8,330 bases of DNA from Neisseriaceae bacterium (GCA_017989485.1 JAGNPU010000062.1:1-8330); one strand, 5' to 3'. Shown: positions 1 to 8,186, counted from the stretch's first letter. A program made the numbers and translations. The notes: generated by a model not told the origin, from the letters alone.

Positions 1-1
1 T

Positions 2-76
2 CAAATCGACTGTATCGAACCTGATCGTCGTGTAGACCTATTGATCCGTACTCAAGTACGTCGTCAAGTTAAATAA
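2..76 (+). CDS. C-terminal end of an OmpA-family outer-membrane protein (partial)
   Basis: Reading in frame from base 2 gives 24 codons ending in TAA; the rest of the gene lies to the left of the window. The peptide contains IDCIEPDRRVDLLIR. This matches the end of the OmpA C-terminal peptidoglycan-binding domain, where E. coli OmpA has a similar IDCLAPDRRVEIEV stretch and Neisseria RmpM has a related one. The Cys fits the second cysteine of the OmpA disulfide pair. From family knowledge, the protein would anchor the outer membrane to peptidoglycan. A strong terminator follows 21 bases after the stop, so this gene ends its transcription unit. Only the tail is visible, so it cannot be told whether the full protein has an eight-strand barrel (OmpA) or a short N-terminus (RmpM-like). 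Confidence 0.72.
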   Translation, partial: QIDCIEPDRRVDLLIRTQVRRQVK

Positions 77-97
77 TTGACCCTTAGTCAATGATTT

Positions 98-124
98 AAA
101 AAACCCGCTTCGGCGGGTTTTTTT
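98..124 (+). terminator. Rho-independent terminator after the OmpA-family gene
   Basis: AAACCCGC, a TTCG tetraloop and GCGGGTTT form a perfect 8-bp stem, followed by an uninterrupted run of seven T. An A-run precedes the stem, so it may also work in the opposite direction. It ends only about 55 bases before the likely comEC start, so comEC needs its own promoter or read-through. Confidence 0.93.
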
Positions 125-168
125 GCGACCCCGTATATTCTTATGTCATTTCTTGGTAAGCTGGCAAT

Positions 169-174
169 GGGGGG
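169..174 (+). promoter_or_regulatory. G-rich ribosome binding site that decides the comEC start
   Basis: A run of six G lies four bases before the ATG at 179. The earlier in-frame ATGs at 143 and 167 have no purine-rich site in front of them. A -10-like TATATT at 134-139 would, if used, place the transcript start near 146, past the first ATG. Both points favour 179, but the evidence is modest. Confidence 0.45.
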
Positions 175-178
175 TGTG

Positions 179-2452
179 ATGATTAAATTGTTAATTGGGA
201 TGGCTGCATCACTGCTGTGGGCAATATGGTGGCCATCGCCAATGGGGCTGTGGTCATGCTTGGCTTTGGGTATTTTGGCCCTGTTGCTGTGGTGGCGTTG
301 GCCTTATTGGGGGCTGTGCCTGCTGCTCATGCTGGCAGGCCACGGATACGTGCATGTTTGGGTGGCGGCCAAGCAGGCGAGTCGGGTGCCTGTCACCCTA
401 GTTGGGGTTGAGCAAACGCTTGTGGTGCGGGTGCATGGCGTGACCACCACGCGATTTGGCGGGCAGCAGTTGCGGGTCAAGGTGTTGGCAACAGAGGGAA
501 AGGCGCAATCTTGGGCGCCAAGACAGCTGTCCTTGCGCGACAATCAGGGGCAGGCGTGGCCGCTGGGCAGCGTATGGCGAGTGCGGGTGGTGCTGAGCGC
601 GCCCGTGGGGCGGCTCAATCCGGTTGGCTTTGAGGCGGGGCATGGTGCGGTATTGCAGGGCATAGATGGCGGCGGCCGCATTGTGCGCCAGCAGCGACAA
701 TGGCTACGGCAGCAGCACGATTTAAACAGCCTGGGCGAGGCCGTGCGGGCAAAGGCTCAGGCCAGGGTGGTGCGTTTAGGGATAGGGCATGAGCAAGGTG
801 CGGCGCTGGTGAGCGCGCTAAGCCTGGGGCAAAGGCAAAACCTCACCCAAGAGCTGTGGCAGCTGTTTCGGGTGACAGGCCTGAATCATCTGGTCAGTAT
901 CTCTGGCCTACACGTGACCCTAGTGGCCGGTTTTGTGGCTACTGGGGTGCAGCAGGCCCTGCGTTTGTGGCGGCGCCCGCGTGGCAATAGCCGCCTGTAT
1001 ACCGGTACGGCGGGGCTGATGGCTGCGGTGGCTTATGCCGCCATTTCTGGGTTTGCGATTCCGACCCAGCGCAGCGTGCTGATGCTCGCTGTGGCCTTGC
1101 TGCTGTGGCAGGCACGGTTTTATGTGACGGTTTGGGTGGTGTGGTGGTCGGCGTTTTGTCTGGTGTTGTTGAATCATCCCGGTGCCGCGTTAAGCATAGG
1201 TTTTTGGCTGTCGTTCTTGCTGGTAGCCTCCTTGCTGTGGGTCAGCAGCGGGCGGCGACGGCTGCGGGCCACCCGCTGGGGGCCTAGTTTATTGAGGCTG
1301 CAGTGGACGGCGACCATCGCCTCGGTGGTGCCGGTGGCGTATTTTTTTGGTGAGGTGCCCAGCATTGGTTTTTTGGTGAATCTGATCGCCATCCCATGGA
1401 CCACCATGGTGTTAATTCCTTTGTCGCTGTTGGGGCAGCTGCTGCCGTTCGATGCGGTATTGTCTTGGGCCATCATGCTGTCAGAGCTGAGCTTGCGGGG
1501 GTTGGCCAAGCTGACGCCGTGGGCGTGGACTTTTTCTGTGCCGGCTTTGCCTTGGCCGCTGTGGGCGGCGGCAGGGATGGGGACGGTGCTGTGGTTATTG
1601 CCCCGTGGCTTGCCGATACAGACCATGGCGGCGTTGTGCTGGGCAATCCCTTTTGCCTATCAGCCTCCGGCGCCGCCCTTGGGCACGCTGCGTATTGTGG
1701 TGTGGGACATCGGTCAGGGCTTAAGCCTATTGTTGCAAACCCATCGCCACAACATGCTGTACGACACGGGCCCGGAAGCCAGTGGCCAGACGGTGTTGCA
1801 GAATCTACGTGCCTTAGGGATTGGGCGCTTGGACGAAATGATTTTGTCCCACAACGACAGTGATCACGATGCTGGTTGGCGGCCCCTGTATCAGGCGCTG
1901 CAGCCTCGACGTTTGTGGGCGGGGCAACCCCAGGCCTATGCCCCAACGCTCGCCAGGCATTGCACTGCAGGCGGCGCTTGGGTGGTCGATGAGGTGTATT
2001 TTGAATGGCTCACCCCCGGTGTGGGTGAGGGGGACAATGACTTAAGCTGTGTGCTGAGGGTGATTGCAAGGCGGCAGGCGGTTTTGCTGACGGGCGATTT
2101 GGCGGCGGTGGGTGAGGCCTATTTGGCCCGTAGCTATGGCACCGACTTATTCAGTCAGGTGCTGATATTGGGCCACCATGGCAGCAAGACCTCTACCACG
2201 GAGGGGTTTTTAACTCAGGTTGCGCCGACGGTGGCCGTGGGTTCATCCGGCTTTGACAATCGCTATGGCCATCCACATGCCGAAGTGGTGGCGCGCCTGC
2301 AACGGCACAATGTCACCCTGTATCGAACCGATAGGCAAGGCGCGATCCAGTTGGACTTGGGCGACACGCTGGTGGTGGAGCCGCTGGTCACGACCCAGCG
2401 TTGGTGGCGCTTAAAGCCGGTTGTGGGCAGGGTGGGGCGTGACGATGCTTAG
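179..2452 (+). CDS. comEC: ComEC/Rec2 family DNA-uptake channel
   Basis: ComEC is the inner-membrane channel that takes single-stranded transforming DNA into the cytoplasm. The 757-residue protein has the full three-part family layout. It starts with hydrophobic helices and a soluble DUF4131-type segment. The multi-helix Competence domain follows (roughly residues 200-480), carrying the signature LNHLVSISGLHV at 235-246. Last comes a metallo-beta-lactamase domain from about residue 505. That domain shows WDIGQG (about 509-514), YDTG (528-531), the metal motif HNDSDH at 558-563, LLTGD (636-640) and GHHGS (665-669), so its metal ligands look intact and the gene looks functional. In the family this domain is proposed to degrade the non-entering strand. 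An in-frame ATG at 143 would add 12 residues; 179 is preferred for its ribosome site and because the first helix begins there. No terminator is visible after the stop. Confidence 0.95.
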   Translation: MIKLLIGMAASLLWAIWWPSPMGLWSCLALGILALLLWWRWPYWGLCLLLMLAGHGYVHVWVAAKQASRVPVTLVGVEQTLVVRVHGVTTTRFGGQQLRVKVLATEGKAQSWAPRQLSLRDNQGQAWPLGSVWRVRVVLSAPVGRLNPVGFEAGHGAVLQGIDGGGRIVRQQRQWLRQQHDLNSLGEAVRAKAQARVVRLGIGHEQGAALVSALSLGQRQNLTQELWQLFRVTGLNHLVSISGLHVTLVAGFVATGVQQALRLWRRPRGNSRLYTGTAGLMAAVAYAAISGFAIPTQRSVLMLAVALLLWQARFYVTVWVVWWSAFCLVLLNHPGAALSIGFWLSFLLVASLLWVSSGRRRLRATRWGPSLLRLQWTATIASVVPVAYFFGEVPSIGFLVNLIAIPWTTMVLIPLSLLGQLLPFDAVLSWAIMLSELSLRGLAKLTPWAWTFSVPALPWPLWAAAGMGTVLWLLPRGLPIQTMAALCWAIPFAYQPPAPPLGTLRIVVWDIGQGLSLLLQTHRHNMLYDTGPEASGQTVLQNLRALGIGRLDEMILSHNDSDHDAGWRPLYQALQPRRLWAGQPQAYAPTLARHCTAGGAWVVDEVYFEWLTPGVGEGDNDLSCVLRVIARRQAVLLTGDLAAVGEAYLARSYGTDLFSQVLILGHHGSKTSTTEGFLTQVAPTVAVGSSGFDNRYGHPHAEVVARLQRHNVTLYRTDRQGAIQLDLGDTLVVEPLVTTQRWWRLKPVVGRVGRDDA

Positions 2453-2471
2453 AATAATAATTAATAAGTTT

Positions 2472-2493
2472 ATAAATTAAATATTTAATATAT
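2472..2493. promoter_or_regulatory. AT-rich inverted repeat, candidate operator of the emrA operon
   Basis: The core ATTAAATATTTAAT (2476-2489) is a perfect 14-bp palindrome. The symmetry continues for three more pairs on each side after one mismatch, giving 10 of 11 matching pairs over 22 bp. It ends two bases before the -35-like element of the candidate emrA promoter. The surrounding 73 bases (2453-2525) contain only 8 G or C. From family knowledge, emr and far type pumps are often controlled by MarR-family regulators that bind AT-rich palindromes. No regulator gene is present in the window, so the assignment to a regulator is inference. Confidence 0.45.
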
Positions 2494-2495
2494 GG

Positions 2496-2522
2496 TTGAA
2501 TAGACAAAGAATTGTTTATAAT
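2496..2522 (+). promoter_or_regulatory. Candidate sigma-70 promoter for emrA
   Basis: A perfect TATAAT at 2517-2522 is preceded by TTGAAT at 2496-2501, with a short 15-bp spacer. A transcript starting near 2529 would have a leader of about 60 bases to the ATG at 2590. It would also exclude the upstream TTG codon at 2512 as a start. The short spacer suggests a weak or activator-dependent promoter, and chance is possible in such AT-rich DNA. Confidence 0.45.
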
Positions 2523-2589
2523 TAAATGGCGTTGGCACATAAAAAGTTTTATCATAAAGGCTAGACCTTACACAAATAAAGACGTATTC

Positions 2590-3867
2590 ATGACGCAGTC
2601 CATTCCCCCCTCACCAGAAGACCCTTCCGAATCATCCCCCGCCATGACCGCCTCTAAGGCTGAGGCCAGACCCAAAGTCCCTCGCTCAAAATGGGCACAT
2701 ATTCGTCGAGCGCTGACCTATCATCTGATGGCCAAACGCAATCGTCTGACCTACGCCATACTTTTGGTGGCGCTCGTCGTGGCGCTACTGGTGGGCATTT
2801 GGTGGGTATTTTGGGGCCAGTATGAGCAAGTGACTGAGGATGCCTACGTTGAGGGCAATGTGGTCTTGGTGACCGCTCAGGTGGCGGGCACCGCCGTGGG
2901 CATACAGGCGGACACCACCGACATGGTCAAGGCCGGGCAGCTGTTGGTGGCTTTAAACCCCATCGATGCCGAACTGGCCTTAGACAAAAGCAAGGCCAGC
3001 CTGGCTCAGGCGGTGCGCGCCGTGCGCGGTCAGTTTGCCTCTAAAGATCAGCTGCAGGCTTTATTGGCGCAGCGGCAGAGCGAGCTGGTGTTGGCCCGTA
3101 GTGAGCATCAGCGACGCCGTGATCTGGCCCAAAGTGGGGCGATTGCGACGGAAGAATGGCAGGCGGCACAGCAGGCCTTGGCCGGTGCCGAAGCGGCCGT
3201 GGCCGCGGCGAAAAATCAGCTCAGTGCCGGGCGCGCCTTGGTTGACCATGAGTCGATTGAAACACATCCCAATGTGACGGCGGCGGTGGCGGCCCTGCGG
3301 GAAGCCTATATTCAGGCAGCACGTACCTATATTGTGGCCCCGGTGGCCGGCATGGTGACCAAGCGTAATGTCCAGGTGGGCCAGCATGTGGCCGCCGGCA
3401 GCAGCCTGATGGCCATCGTGCCCTTGACCCAGGTGTGGGTGAGCGCCAATTTTAAAGAATCCCAGTTGCGAGACCTACGGCAGGGACAGCCCGCCGAACT
3501 GGTGGCTGAGATGTATGGCCAAGAGATGGTTTATCACGGTAGGGTCATGGGGATGGATGCGGGCACGGGCAGTGCTTTTGCGCTGCTGCCGGCGCAAAAT
3601 GCGACGGGTAACTGGATTAAAGTCGTCCAGCGGGTGCCCGTGCGGATTGCGTTGGACCCGCAAGAGGTGCAGCAATATCCTTTGCGCATAGGTTTGACCA
3701 TGAAGGTGACGGTATTGACCCAGGCGCGGGGTGCCCGTCAGGATTTAAGCTTGGCGACGGTGCAGCCACAGGCCTATGAAACCCGAGTGTTTGCCGATGA
3801 GTTGGCCAAGGCCAATGAGTTGATCGACGGCATTATCCAGGCCAATCTGGCTAGGCCGGGTCACTAG
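2590..3867 (+). CDS. emrA: EmrA/FarA-type efflux adaptor (HlyD-family membrane fusion protein)
   Basis: This is the periplasmic adaptor that links an inner-membrane MFS pump to an outer-membrane channel. The 425-residue protein has a cytoplasmic N-terminus of about 50 residues that is Pro/Ser-rich at its start and basic before the helix. One membrane helix (about 53-76) follows, then the first lipoyl half (about 83-130, with EDAYVEGN). Next is an Ala/Gln-rich alpha-helical hairpin (about 130-245), then the second lipoyl half (about 247-275, APVAGMVTKRNVQVGQ) and a beta-barrel region. The segment GTGSAFALLPAQNATGNW at 325-342 is a hallmark of EmrA rather than of RND adaptors. The reading frame is open upstream to a TTG at 2512. 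I prefer the ATG at 2590, because the earlier start would precede the likely promoter and give an atypical extension. Its own ribosome site is weak. The MFS partner begins 3 bases after the stop. Confidence 0.93.
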   Translation: MTQSIPPSPEDPSESSPAMTASKAEARPKVPRSKWAHIRRALTYHLMAKRNRLTYAILLVALVVALLVGIWWVFWGQYEQVTEDAYVEGNVVLVTAQVAGTAVGIQADTTDMVKAGQLLVALNPIDAELALDKSKASLAQAVRAVRGQFASKDQLQALLAQRQSELVLARSEHQRRRDLAQSGAIATEEWQAAQQALAGAEAAVAAAKNQLSAGRALVDHESIETHPNVTAAVAALREAYIQAARTYIVAPVAGMVTKRNVQVGQHVAAGSSLMAIVPLTQVWVSANFKESQLRDLRQGQPAELVAEMYGQEMVYHGRVMGMDAGTGSAFALLPAQNATGNWIKVVQRVPVRIALDPQEVQQYPLRIGLTMKVTVLTQARGARQDLSLATVQPQAYETRVFADELAKANELIDGIIQANLARPGH

Positions 3868-3870
3868 GCC

Positions 3871-5415
3871 ATGCCGATACGGATTTCGCAGCGGCTATTG
3901 GGCAAGCTGTTGGTCACCATTTTTTTTCTGAACATCTTCGAGTATTTGCAGGCGGGGATGATTGCCTTTTCGGCCAACCCGATCATGGGTGAGATAGGGG
4001 CCAGCCCGGAAGAGTTTGGCCTGGTCAGTGCCGTGTATGCCTGTATTGCCGTCATCATGATTGCGCAACAGCATTGGTTGGTGGAGCGCATAGGCTGGCG
4101 GCGTTATATTCAAATTGGCCTGGCTTTTTCGGTGCTAGGGGCGGTGGTGTGTTATTTCAGCCACTCCTTTACCAGTTTTCTGGCGGGGCGAGCCATTATG
4201 GCGCTTGGCGGGGCCTCGTTTATGACCAGTGCGCGTCTGTTGACGTTGCTGTTGCCGCCGGGCCTGATACGATTTGCCGGAATTAAAGTGTTTGTGGTGA
4301 GCATGACGTTGGGGATGGCCGGGGCCCCGTTTTTGGCTTCGTTGGCGGTGTCGCACGACAGCTGGAATAGTGTGTTTTTGCTGTTAATCGGCTGTGCGGC
4401 AATCGCCTGGCTGTTTGCGTCATTTTGTTTGCCCACCCACGTTGTGCCGAAAGAGGCACGGCTCACCCAAAGTAATCCGGTGTTGCTGCTGTTGCTGTTG
4501 CTGGGCGGCTTTACGTTTTTTTACGTATTTCGCCGCTCCAGCTACAATTTTTACAGCAATGCCTTGGTGTTATTGGCCATGCTGGTCGTGGCCATCGTGT
4601 GTTTGGCCCTGTTTGTGCGGCGGCTTCATCGCCATGATGAAAAATCGTTATTGCGCATTCGCCCCGTGTTGCAAGACCGGTTGTTTTTGGTCAGCACCCT
4701 TTTCTCTTGTGCCTTTTTTATCATGAATGCGGCCAGCAACTATATTTTGCCCATGCTGTTGCAAAAAGGGTTTAATTTTGCTTGGACGCCGATTGGGCAG
4801 TACATGTCTATCGGGCTGAGCATGTCGTTGTTGGCGTGGATTGTGTTTTCCAAAACCGTGGTGAAATCGCCGACGTTGAAGAAATACCTCATTCCTGGTG
4901 GGCTGTGCGTGGTGTTTTACGGTTGGCGCCTGGCCAGCCTCACCCCTCAGGCGTCGTTGCCTTTGCACATTTTGCCGGCCTTAATGGCCAACGGTTTGTT
5001 TTTGATTTTGGTGATGTCGCCAATCACGGCCTTAGGGTTTCGCAGCATGCAGCAAGATGAGGTGCTGTTCTCGCACGCCATGCAGTTGCGTAATATGATT
5101 GCTCAGCTGGCGCTGTCCTTGGGGATTGCCTTTGGGACGGTGTTTATGCAGTGGCGCACCACGGTGCATTTTAGCGACTTAGGGGCGTCTTTTCGCCCAG
5201 GCCGCTGGCCGTTTGATCAAACCTGGACGGCTTTGAGCGAGGTGTTGGGCCGTAGTCTGAATGACGGCAGTGCGTCTTTGGCGGCCTTAAGCCAGCTTCA
5301 GCAAATGCTGTTGCAGCAGGCAACCATTATGGCGGCCTTAGATTATTTTTATGGGGTGATGGTGTTTGGGGCGGTGGTGACGGTGATTTTTTGGTGGCAA
5401 AAGCTGGTTAAATAA
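3871..5415 (+). CDS. EmrB-like MFS efflux transporter, 14 membrane helices (DHA2-like)
   Basis: This is probably the inner-membrane drug:proton antiporter that works with the EmrA protein encoded just upstream. The 514-residue length and about 14 hydrophobic segments (first about 10-32, last about 490-508) fit the DHA2 group, as does the position directly behind emrA. The loop between helices 2 and 3 reads VERIGWRRY (71-79), a recognisable MFS motif A with Glu in place of the usual Asp. It is atypical elsewhere. Helix 1 reads FEYLQAGMIAFSANP (23-37) instead of the usual EmrB LDxTIxNVALP-like motif, and the motif C region reads LGMAGAPFLAS (147-157), without the usual Gly-Pro. It is therefore a divergent relative whose substrate I cannot predict. 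The 3-bp gap and lack of a good ribosome site suggest translation coupled to emrA. An 8-T run (3920-3927) lies within codons 17-19. Confidence 0.85.
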   Translation: MPIRISQRLLGKLLVTIFFLNIFEYLQAGMIAFSANPIMGEIGASPEEFGLVSAVYACIAVIMIAQQHWLVERIGWRRYIQIGLAFSVLGAVVCYFSHSFTSFLAGRAIMALGGASFMTSARLLTLLLPPGLIRFAGIKVFVVSMTLGMAGAPFLASLAVSHDSWNSVFLLLIGCAAIAWLFASFCLPTHVVPKEARLTQSNPVLLLLLLLGGFTFFYVFRRSSYNFYSNALVLLAMLVVAIVCLALFVRRLHRHDEKSLLRIRPVLQDRLFLVSTLFSCAFFIMNAASNYILPMLLQKGFNFAWTPIGQYMSIGLSMSLLAWIVFSKTVVKSPTLKKYLIPGGLCVVFYGWRLASLTPQASLPLHILPALMANGLFLILVMSPITALGFRSMQQDEVLFSHAMQLRNMIAQLALSLGIAFGTVFMQWRTTVHFSDLGASFRPGRWPFDQTWTALSEVLGRSLNDGSASLAALSQLQQMLLQQATIMAALDYFYGVMVFGAVVTVIFWWQKLVK

Positions 5416-5597
5416 AAAGACAAGGCCCGATTGAGAGCGACGTTACCGAAGCATGGCTGATGGCTTTGGGCTTAACCCTAACGGCCATCAAAACCCAGCC
5501 TCGGGCTGGCTGGATCCTCGCCTGCGCATAACGGGCGATATCAGTCACAAGCCACATAAACCATGGTCAAAAAACCTGCTGACACCGTCGGCAGCTG
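5416..5597. other. Convergent intergenic region with two hairpins, no gene supported
   Basis: This 182-bp gap lies between the MFS gene and hemB, whose 3' ends face each other. A two-tier hairpin pairs GATGGC (5459-5464) with GCCATC (5484-5489), with an inner GGG/CCC pair (5468-5470, 5476-5478). A second hairpin pairs CCAGCC (5495-5500) with GGCTGG (5504-5509) around a TCG loop. Neither is followed by a T-run on either strand, so they are not ordinary terminators. An open frame of 53 codons (5453-5614) exists but has no ribosome site and runs into the terminator, so I do not call it a gene. Confidence 0.5.
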
Positions 5598-5625
5598 AAA
5601 AAAAGCGACCCTAGGGTCGCTTTTT
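5598..5625. terminator. Bidirectional terminator shared by the emr operon and hemB
   Basis: AGCGACCCTAGGGTCGCT (5604-5621) is fully self-complementary, with an A-run on the left (5598-5604) and five T on the right (5621-5625). This gives a stem of at least 7 bp around a CTAG loop plus a T-tract in both directions. It sits between convergent genes, 16 bases beyond the hemB stop and 182 bases beyond the MFS stop. Confidence 0.92.
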
Positions 5626-5641
5626 GACGGACGGCGTTGGC

Positions 5642-6727
<1,086 letters not shown>

Positions 6728-6757
6728 ACCCGGCTGCGCCCCAGCGTCCATGGGCCC

Positions 6758-6787
6758 AAAAAAAAGCCACTGCACAGGCAGTGGCTT
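6758..6787 (-). terminator. Rho-independent terminator after the acetyl-CoA acetyltransferase gene
   Basis: On the minus strand, AAGCCACTGC pairs perfectly with GCAGTGGCTT around a four-base loop (6764-6787), followed by a run of eight T (A-run at 6758-6765 on the plus strand). It begins about 20 bases past the thiolase stop. Confidence 0.95.
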
Positions 6788-6807
6788 AGGTCTGTTGTGG
6801 CTAGAGC

Positions 6808-7989
6808 CTATTCGCGCTCAACCGCTAGGGCCACGCCCATGCCGCCGCCGATGCACAAAGTGGCCAGGCCTTTTTTGGCGTTTTGACGCTTCATTTCATG
6901 CAGTAAGGTGACCAAAATACGGCAGCCAGACGCCCCAATGGGATGGCCGATGGCAATGGCGCCGCCGTTGACGTTGACCTTGTTCATGTCCCATTTGAGT
7001 TCGCCGGATATGGCTAAGGCCTGTGCGGCAAACGCTTCATTGGCTTCAATTAAGTCCACGTCGGCCAAGTCCCAGTTGGCTTTGGCCAAGGCTTTTTGGA
7101 CTGCGGTGACGGGGCCCATGCCCATGATGGCAGGGTCGACGCCGCTAGAGGCATAACCCTTAATCGTGGCTAAAGGCGTCAGGCCTAAGGCCTGAGCCTT
7201 GGCTTTGGACATCAGCAAAACGGCTGCGGCACCGTCGTTAAGGCCAGAAGAGCTGGCGGCGGTGACGCTGCCGTCTTTCTTGAAGGCGGGGCGGGCTTTG
7301 GCAATCGATTCTGTGGTGGCGTCGTGGCGAATAAACTCATCGTCGGCAAACACCATCGGCTCGCCTTTGCGCTGAGGGACGCTAATGGGCACGATTTCGT
7401 CTTTAAACTTGCCCGCTTTTTGCGCGGCGGAAGCCTTTTGCTGAGAGCCCAGTGAAAATGCATCTTGGGCTTCGCGGCTGATGTGATACTGGTCGGCAAT
7501 GTTTTCTGCGGTTATCCCCATAGGGTAGTGGCCATAGGCATCGGTCAGGCCGTCAAACATCATGCTGTCGATGATTTGGGCGTCGCCAACGCGCTGGCCG
7601 GTGCGCATTTTGGGAATGAGGTGAGGGCTGAGCGACATCGACTCTTGGCCACAGGCAATCACGATCTCGGCGTCACCGCAGGCGATGGCCTGGGCGGCCA
7701 GGTGGGTGGTCTTGAGGCCAGAGCCGCAGACTTGGTTAATCGTGAGGGCGGGCGTGGTGATGCTCAAGCCGGCTTTTAAAATCGTTTGGCGGGCAGGGTT
7801 TTGACCGGCACCGGCGGTCAATACTTGACCAATAATGACTTCATCGACGTCGGCGGCAGCAACCTTGCTGTCTGCCAATAGGGCCTTAATGACTTCGGCG
7901 CCTAGGTCGGTGGCGGGGATGTTGGCAAGGCTGCCAGAAAATTGGCCGACGGCGGTGCGTTTGGCGGCCACAATAACCACTTCGTTCAT
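6808..7989 (-). CDS. Acetyl-CoA C-acetyltransferase (biosynthetic-type thiolase II, AtoB/PhaA-like)
   Basis: The enzyme condenses two acetyl-CoA into acetoacetyl-CoA, or does the reverse. It feeds polyhydroxybutyrate synthesis or ketone-body use. The 393-residue protein is the standard thiolase length. It has the acyl-accepting cysteine C88 in NQVCGSGLK, NEAFA at 317-321, the catalytic histidine H349 in GHPIGASG, and the second catalytic cysteine C379 in LCIGGGMG. The CoA-binding segment reads AASSSGLNDGAAA (244-256), where Zoogloea-type enzymes have AGNASGLNDGAA. The ATG at 7989 follows an excellent AGGAGA site and begins with the canonical NEVVIVAAKRTAVG. The frame stays open upstream to 8109, but that 40-residue extension has no thiolase similarity and is not translated in my view. 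Without phaB, phaC or ato genes nearby I cannot choose between the names atoB and phaA. Confidence 0.96.
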   Translation of the reverse strand: MNEVVIVAAKRTAVGQFSGSLANIPATDLGAEVIKALLADSKVAAADVDEVIIGQVLTAGAGQNPARQTILKAGLSITTPALTINQVCGSGLKTTHLAAQAIACGDAEIVIACGQESMSLSPHLIPKMRTGQRVGDAQIIDSMMFDGLTDAYGHYPMGITAENIADQYHISREAQDAFSLGSQQKASAAQKAGKFKDEIVPISVPQRKGEPMVFADDEFIRHDATTESIAKARPAFKKDGSVTAASSSGLNDGAAAVLLMSKAKAQALGLTPLATIKGYASSGVDPAIMGMGPVTAVQKALAKANWDLADVDLIEANEAFAAQALAISGELKWDMNKVNVNGGAIAIGHPIGASGCRILVTLLHEMKRQNAKKGLATLCIGGGMGVALAVERE

Positions 7990-7993
7990 GATC

Positions 7994-7999
7994 TCTCCT
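7994..7999 (-). promoter_or_regulatory. Strong ribosome binding site fixing the thiolase start
   Basis: On the minus strand, AGGAGA lies four bases before the ATG at 7987-7989. It is the best Shine-Dalgarno match in the window. It rules out the longer open frame that begins at 8109. Confidence 0.88.
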
Positions 8000-8156
8000 A
8001 AGAATAATGACGGACTGCTTTGATTTTGATGTGTTGCAATAAGGCATAGGGGTGGGGCAGAGGTCGTGCGCACCCTAAGGGTGGCGCCGCCGGATACCAA
8101 GGGCTTCACGTTAGGCCAGCTTGGCTGGGTTCACGGCCCTGTTTGCTCTTTTCTTG

Positions 8157-8186
8157 ATTAAACCATGTTTGCCCTTGCTGTGGCAA
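8157..8186 (-). promoter_or_regulatory. Candidate sigma-70 promoter for the thiolase gene
   Basis: On the minus strand, TTGCCA (8181-8186) and TTTAAT (8157-8162) each match consensus at five of six bases and are 18 bp apart. A start near 8150 would give a leader of about 160 bases containing the two hairpins at 8116-8128 and 8068-8087. I found no better pair closer to the gene. Confidence 0.45.

Noticed and set aside
1174..1946. Long open frames on the minus strand and in other plus frames across comEC
   Set aside because: They are shadows in GC-rich DNA. The comEC frame is intact with all its motifs, and the shadow peptides are rich in Pro, Arg, His and Thr without domain structure.
2512..2589. 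26-residue N-terminal extension of EmrA from a TTG codon
   Set aside because: It overlaps the candidate -10 element, lies in AT-rich non-coding-like DNA and is not typical of EmrA proteins.
4483..4504. CTG/TTG codon repeat encoding a leucine run in the transporter
   Set aside because: It lies in a membrane helix, the repeat unit is codon length so slippage would not shift the frame, and leucine runs are expected there.
5453..5614. 53-codon plus-strand open frame in the spacer after the MFS gene
   Set aside because: It has no ribosome binding site, lies in the structured spacer, ends inside the terminator stem, and its product resembles no family I know.
7990..8109. 40-residue N-terminal extension of the thiolase frame
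   Set aside because: The strong AGGAGA site before the ATG at 7989 and the canonical thiolase N-terminus fix the start. The extension has no thiolase similarity.
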